Source of the DNA: Tachypleus tridentatus
Taxonomy: Eukaryota; Arthropoda; Merostomata; Xiphosura; Limulidae
Reading direction: 5' to 3'
DNA: 64,000 nucleotides
Assembly: GCF_004210375.1 (NCBI RefSeq)
Contig: NC_134825.1
Location: forward strand, 1,674,001 to 1,738,000
The position numbers were made by a program, and so were the translations under genes. The notes under the pieces were generated by a model. That model was given only the letters and a program-made list of their open reading frames with translations. It did no database searches and was not told the DNA's origin. This document shows positions 58,441 through 64,000 of the stretch, piece after piece (the stretch's first letter is position 1; the number at the start of each line of letters is the position of its first letter).

Positions 58441-58790
58441 TGTGTTTTTGCTTTCTTCTATTTGGAGTCCCAAGGCAGTTGGAAGTAGCTACACTTTGTA
58501 TGACAATGTTTAGACTGCTCTGTGTATGTAGATTAGAAGCAGTGTCTACACCATATTCAACAACATTTAAAGTGCTCTATATATCTAAATTAGAAACAGT
58601 AGCTACATTGTCTTCAAGAACAATGTTTAGACAACTCTCTCTCTATATATATATATATATAAATTAGAAGCAGTACCTACATTATATTTGAAAACATTTA
58701 CACTAGGCATATCTAGACTAGAACCAGTAGCTACACAGTGTTTTACAACGTTTAGACAACTACGTATATCTAGACTAGAAGCAGCAGCTA

Positions 58791-59748
58791 CACCCTTGTG
58801 CAAATTAATTGAAACAAGATGAAAAATTACGATTTTTTCAATTTTTTGCATTTTATTTCTGAGAATCCAAAAATTATTCACAAATTAATACATGATATGA
58901 CCGCCTTTATTTTTCAGAAGGTCATTAATCCGCTTTGGCACCGAGTCCACAAGTTTACTGCAATCTTTACTAACTTTTGGATCGCGGTACCACACCTCAA
59001 TTATGGCTTCAATTAGCTTATCTTTCGTAGTACAGTCTTTTCCCCAAAGTCTTTCTTTACAAATTGCCCAAAGATTTTCAATAGGATTTAAGTCCGGAGA
59101 GTTTCCAGGCCAGTCCAGCACCTTTATTTGCGTTGTAGTCATAAAATTCTTCACAAGTTTCGATGTGTGGCACAGAGCCAGATCCATCTGGAAATCTCTT
59201 TTTTTTCCAATTCTGGAATGACTCTTCCCTGCAAAACTTCGATGTAGTGTGGTCCTCGCATCATGCCTTCTATGATATGTAAGCCTCCGATGCCACAGTA
59301 GCTGAAAAAGGCCTAAAACATCTTCAAGGGATGTTTTACGAACTGATTGATGTGACATTCTCGAAGTTTCTCACCTGGAGATCTGCGAATATGCAGACTT
59401 CTTTGACCCTGTATGAAGAAATGAGTTTCGTCACTGAATAACACCTTCCTCCATTGTTCTTGTATTTCAGACCCCATTGATACCGTTTTTTCTTCATTGA
59501 GTTGGTAAGAAGTTTTTTGACTGGTCTCCTTGCCCTTCTAATGCAATTTCGAATGACATAATATTCCTCAAAATTTTGTCATATAACCTAAAAATAGATC
59601 GACTGTATTGCAAAACACAGCTAATGATACTGCCTGTGTGAAAGAATGACTATTAAAGGAAATCAGTGGGTCCAGCGAGCCTACACCAGCCGCCATGATG
59701 AAAATATTGTAAAATCACCATTTGTTTCAATTAATTTGCACAAGGGTG
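58791..59748 (-). mobile_element. Tc1/mariner-like transposon inside the minisatellite
   Basis: The inverted ends are CACCCTTGTGCAAATTAATT and its complement (27 bases). TA precedes the left end; the right flank reads CA, so the target site has mutated or the boundary is shifted. The transposase is on the - strand and lacks its N-terminal part. Confidence 0.85.
58885..59530 (-). pseudogene. Tc1/mariner transposase C-terminal two thirds, inactivated
   Basis: The first catalytic region WRKVLFSDETHFF lies near 59450. The middle region (IIEGMMRGPHYIEVL, ELEKK) sits in another frame after a TAG, near 59290. A shift in the A-run near 59200 then gives the long open end 58885-59358 with DLALCHTS and WPGNSPDLNPIENLW, which carry the remaining catalytic acids, followed by ERLWGKDCTTKDKLIEAI. 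The DDE set is visible but not in one frame. Confidence 0.8.
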
Positions 59749-60456
59749 CAAATATACATCTAGACAAGAAGTAGTACCCACACCGTGTATGACAACGTTT
59801 AGACTACTCTGTATATCTAGATTAGAAGTAGTAGCTACACCATGTTCAAGAATAACGTTTAGACTACTTTATATACCTAAATTAGAAGTAGTAGCTAGTT
59901 GTTTTTAAACATGTTTATACTGTATATGTTGAGAAAATAAGCAGTAGCTACAGTGTGTTTAAAAACGTTTAAACTATTCTATATATCGAGACTAGAAGTG
60001 GTACCTACACTGTATTCAACAACAACGTATAGACTATTCTGTATATCTAAACTACAAGCATTAGCTACACTGTATTCAACAACAACGTTTAGACAACTAT
60101 ATATATCTAGACTAGTAGTGGTACCTACACTGTATTCAACAACAACGTTTAGACAACTATATATATCTAGACTAGAAGTGGTACCTACACTGTATTCAAC
60201 AACAACGTTTAGACAACTATATATATCTAGACTAGAAGTGGTAGCTACACTGTATTCAACAACAACATTTAGACAACTATATATATCTAGACTAGAAGTG
60301 GTACCTACACTGTATTCAACAACGTTTAGGCAACTATATATATCTAGACTAGAAGTGGTACCTACACTGTATTCAACAACAACGTTTAGACAACTGTATA
60401 TATCTAGACTAGAAGCGGTACCTACACTGTATTCAACAACAAAGTTTAGACAACTA

Positions 60457-60809
60457 CCGTGTTTCTCCGAAAATAAGACAGGGCTTATATTAATTTTCAC
60501 TCCAAAATATGACACTAGGGCTTAGTTTCGGGGGATGTCTTAGTTTGATATATTAAAAAAATGAAGTTATAAAGTAAAACTATTAAACTAACCATTTAAA
60601 ATAAACTATTATTAAACTAACTGATTAATACTTAAGCAAACTAATTAACTAACTATTAAACTAATTAATAAATTAATTTTTTTTTTCTTTCTTCTTCCTG
60701 CCACTCTTAACTAGGGCTTATTTTAAGGGTAGGGCTTATTTTAAAACTATCCCCAAAAATCACACTAGGTCTTATTTTATGGGTAGGTCTTATTATCGGA
60801 GAAACACGG
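60457..60809. mobile_element. MITE with CCGTGTTTCTCCGAAAATAAG ends
   Basis: A 353-bp element bounded by CCGTGTTTCTCCGAAAATAA and its inverse, with TA on both sides (60455-60456 and 60810-60811). The inside has several 'AGGGCTTATTTTA' phrases and no coding. This end sequence is widespread in animal genomes as a mariner-type MITE, to my knowledge. Removing it restores the 60-bp unit. Confidence 0.9.
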
Positions 60810-61626
60810 TATATATATCTAGACTAGAACGAGTACTTACACTGTATTCAACAACAACGTTTAGACAACTATATATATCTAGACTAGAAGTGGTACCTAC
60901 ACTGTATTCAACAACAACGTTTAGACAACTATATATATCTAGACTAGAAGTGGTACCTACACTGTATTCAACAACAACGTTTAGACAACTATATATATCT
61001 AGACTAGAAGTGGTACCTACACTGTATTCAACAACAACGTTTAGACAACTATATATATTTAGACTAGAAGCAGTAGCTACATTGTGTTCAACGTTGCAAC
61101 TACTCCACGCAATTAGCTACACTGTTTAACAATGTTTAAACTACTATTTGTCTAGACTAGAAACAGTAGCTATACTGGGTTCAAAAATGATTAAACTACT
61201 CTATATACACAGACAAAAAGCAGTGGCTACACTCTCTTCAACAACACAGTGTCTAGAGCAGTCTAAACATTGTCATACATGATGTAGCTACTGTTTCTAA
61301 TCCAGTTATATATAGTAGTTTGAATGTTGTTGAACACAGTGTAGCTACTGCTTCTTGTCTAGATATATATAGTAGTTTAAACATTCTTGGACACAGCGTA
61401 GCCACTGCTTCTAGTCTAGATGTATAGAATAGTTTAAATGTTCTAGAACTCAATGTAGCTACTGCTTGTTTTCTAGATATATATTGTCTAAGCGTGTGGA
61501 AACACAACGTAGCTACTGCTTTTAATTTAGATGTATAAGGTAGTCTAAACCTTATTCTTGAACAGGATGTAACTACTGCTTCTAATGTAGATATATAGGG
61601 GACTTTAAACATTGTTGTTGAACATA

Positions 61627-61726
61627 ATCATTGATGTCGAGAAACCCACTTGTTGAGAAATTTATATGCAAAAACGGCTTCTATGTAAAATATTTTCTCA
61701 ACCCAAACGAGCCGTTTTTGCATAAA
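61627..61726. mobile_element. Small fold-back PLE piece (100 bp)
   Basis: It is flanked by a 16-bp duplication of minisatellite sequence, ATTGTTGTTGAACATA (61611-61626 and 61727-61742). It contains only the two outward 3' tips of the PLE (GATGTCGAGAAACCCACTTG at left, CAACCCAAACGAGCCGTTTT at right). There is no hammerhead-like block. Confidence 0.85.
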
Positions 61727-61934
61727 AATTGTTGTTGAACATAGTGTAGCTACTGCTTCTAGTCCAGATATATAGAGTAGTTTAAACGTAGTTGTTGAAC
61801 ATAGTGCAGCTACTGCTTCTAGTCCAGATATATAGAGTAGTTTGAACGTAGTTGTTGAACATAGTGCAGCTACTGCTTCTAGTCCAGATATATAAAGAAC
61901 TTTATACATTGTTCTTGAATAGAGTGTAGCTACT

Positions 61935-62159
61935 CCGTGATGACAAGAAAAACCACTTATAGAGAAAATTATATATTTAAAAACAGCTGGTATGGGTAGA
62001 GAAAGGACTAGTAGAGGAACGAACAATGTTTCGACCTTCTTTGGTCATTGTCAGGTTCACTGTATATCTCTGATGAACCTGACAATGACCGAAGAAGGTC
62101 AAAACGGTCGCTCCGCTACTCCTTTCTCTACCCATACCAGCTGTTTTTAAATATATAAC
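61935..62159. mobile_element. Fold-back PLE piece (225 bp) with two hammerhead-like blocks
   Basis: It is flanked by a 12-bp duplication, AGTGTAGCTACT (61923-61934 and 62160-62171). Inverted arms start AAAAACAGCTGGTATGGGTA and carry hammerhead-like blocks at 62019-62060 (-) and 62074-62113 (+). Both cores read CTGACAA and so should be inactive. The left end is about 35 bases longer than the right. Confidence 0.88.
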
Positions 62160-62949
62160 AGTGTAGCTACTGCTTCTAATCTACATATACATAGTAGTCT
62201 AAACGTTGTCATACATGGTGTAGCTACTGCTTCTAATCTAGATATATAGACTAGTCTAAACGTTGTTATACATGGTGTAGCTACTGCTTCTAATCTAGAT
62301 ATATCGACTAGTCTAAACATTGTTATACATGGTGTAGCTACTGCTTCTAATCTAGATATATCGACTAGTCTAAACATTGTTATACATGGTGTAGCTACTG
62401 CTTCTAATCTAGATATATCGACTAGTCTAAACGTTGTTATACATGGTGTAGCTACTGCTTCTAATCTAGATGTATAGACTAGTCTAAACGTTGTTATACA
62501 TGGTGTAGCTACTGCTTCTAATCTAGATATATAGACTAGTCTAAACATTGTTATACATGGTGTAGCTACTGCTTCTAATCTAGATATATAGACTAGTCTA
62601 AACATTGTTATACATGGTGTAGCTACTGCTTCTAATCTAGATATATAGACTAGTCTAAACATTGTTATACATGGTGTAGCTACTGCTTCTAATCTAGACA
62701 TATAGACTAGTCTAAACGTTGTTGTTGTGCACATTGTAGTTACTGCTTCTGGTATAGATACACAGGGTAGTTTAAACCTTATTGAACACAATGTTGCTAC
62801 TGCTCCTAGTCTAGATATATGGAATAGTGTATACGTTGTTGTTAAATACAGTGTAGCTAATGCTTGTAGTTTAGATATATAGAATAGTTTAAACGTTGTT
62901 GAACTCAGTGCAGCTACTGCTTCTAGTCTAGATATACCTAGTGTAAATG

Positions 62950-64000
62950 TTCAAACTCTATACGTCTAGAAAACAAGCAGTAGCTACACTGTGTTAAACC
63001 ATGTTTAAACTACTCTATATATCTAGACTAGAAGCAGTAGCTACACAATGTATGACAACGTTTAAACTACTATATACATGTACACTAGAAGCAGTAGCTA
63101 CACTGTGTGTGACAACGTTTAAACTACTATATACATGTACACTAGAAGCAGTAGCTACACTGTGTGTGACAACGTTCAAACTACTATATACATGTACACT
63201 AGAAGCAGCAGCTACACTGTGTGTGACAACGTTTAAAGTACTATATACATGTACACTTGAAGCAGTAGCTACACTGTGTGTGACAATGTTTAAACTACTA
63301 TATACATGTACACTAGAAGCAATAGCTACACTGTGTGTGGCAACGTTTAAACTACTATATACATGTACACTAGAAGCAATAGCTACACTGTGTGTGACAA
63401 CGTTTAAACTACTATATACATGTACACTTGAAGCAGTAGCTACACTGTGTGACAACGTTTAAACTACTATATACATGTACACTAATATACATGTACACTA
63501 GAAGCAGTAGCTACACTGTGTGTGACAATGTTTAAACTACTATATACATGTACACTTGAAGCAGTAGCTACACTGTGTGTGACAACGTTTAAACTACTAT
63601 ATACATGTACACTAGAAGCAATAGCTACACTGTGTGACAACGTTTAAACTACTATATACATGTACACTAACATACATGTACACTAGAAGCAATAGCTACA
63701 CTGTGTGACAACGTTTAAACTACTATGCACATGTACTTGAGCAGTGGCTACACTGTGATGTGACAACGTTTAAACTACTATATACATGTACACTAATATA
63801 CATGTACACTTGAAGCAGTGGCTACACTGTGTGTGACAACGTTTAAACTACTATATACATGTACACTAGAGCAATGGCTACACTGTGATGTGACAACGTT
63901 TAAACTACTATATACATGTACACTTGAGCAGTAGCTACACTGTGTGTGACAACGTTTAAACTACTATATACATGTACACTAGAGCAGTGGCTACACTGTG
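62950..64000 (+). repeat. 57-bp minisatellite, second + segment, runs off the window
   Basis: The unit is GAAGCAGTAGCTACACTGTG then TGTGACAACGTTTAAACTACTATATACATGTACACTA. Small duplications of 'ATACATGTACACTA' vary the unit length toward the end. The array continues past 64000. Confidence 0.95.

Larger units (their letters stand above)
58480..61250 (+). repeat. 60-bp minisatellite, + oriented segment
   Basis: The unit is GTACCTACACTGTATTCAAC then AACAACGTTTAGACAACTATATATATCTAGACTAGAAGTG. Units are diverged at 58.5-60.0 kb and nearly identical at 60.1-60.4 and 60.8-61.0 kb. It is interrupted by the mariner-like element (58791-59748) and a MITE (60457-60809). Both strands stay open because 60 is a multiple of three; neither is a gene. 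Confidence 0.93.
61255..62945 (-). repeat. 57-bp minisatellite, inverted segment
   Basis: The same family of units in reverse orientation (as + strand: GTGTAGCTACTGCTTCTAAT then CTAGATATATAGACTAGTCTAAACGTTGTTATACATG). Units at 62.2-62.7 kb are close to identical. Two fold-back PLE pieces interrupt it. The open frames on the - strand here are repeat artefacts. Confidence 0.93.

Noticed and set aside
59953..60525. Long overlapping open frames on both strands (also at 60779-61129, 62147-62791 and 63001-63462)
   Set aside because: Units of 57 and 60 bp keep several frames open at once, and both strands are open over the same DNA. No coding signature beyond the repeat.
62974..63000. Telomere- or centromere-type satellite
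   Set aside because: No telomeric (TTAGG)n is present, and the array length within the window is only about 5.5 kb, so chromosomal function cannot be claimed.

Overview
This is an animal nuclear window: AT-rich, with intron-split genes and a very high load of retrotransposons, DNA transposons, SINEs and minisatellites. The SINE, Penelope-like, Tc1/mariner and I/Jockey-type LINE mixture suggests an arthropod. The tRNA-headed SINE resembles ones I associate with horseshoe crabs (Limulus/Tachypleus), but that is from memory and unverified. No bacterial-type operons, CRISPR arrays or phage genes are present.

Only two host genes are supported, both on the + strand. (1) The 3' part of a protein kinase, Mos-like in its C-terminal lobe, has two exons (410-755 and 2881-3042) joined in phase 0 and a poly(A) signal at 3233; its upstream exons lie outside the window. 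(2) A nearly complete CWC25 gene (spliceosome-associated protein, also CCDC49) runs from a six-codon first exon at 23585 to a stop at 53700, with nine recognisable exons over about 30 kb. Its penultimate exon carries an apparent 1-nt frameshift.

Layout: 1-3.2 kb, kinase exons with a fold-back Penelope-like element (PLE) in the intron. 3.3-6.2 kb, a SINE and a decayed minisatellite. 6.2-18.6 kb, four dead head-to-tail copies of one RNase H-bearing LINE family, with ~225-bp monomers at the 5' end and a Tc1 element inside the last copy. 18.6-23.6 kb, minisatellite remnants, SINEs and a second LINE fragment. 23.6-53.7 kb, CWC25: intron 1 (11 kb) holds another LINE copy interrupted by a SINE, a GIY-YIG retroelement fragment, a deleted Tc1 and a block of unassigned broken reading frames. 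Introns 2, 3, 4, 6, 7 and 8 each carry their own unrelated minisatellite. 53.7-58.4 kb, 3' UTR, short tandem repeats, a SINE and a LINE 3' end. 58.4-64 kb, a large 57-60-bp minisatellite that flips orientation twice and is interrupted by a mariner-like element, a MITE and two fold-back PLE pieces.

The most notable signals are PLE pieces that end in their 3' terminus on both sides, flanked by 12-16-bp target duplications, and that carry a hammerhead-ribozyme-like core. One copy of that core (37608-37649) is almost perfectly preserved.
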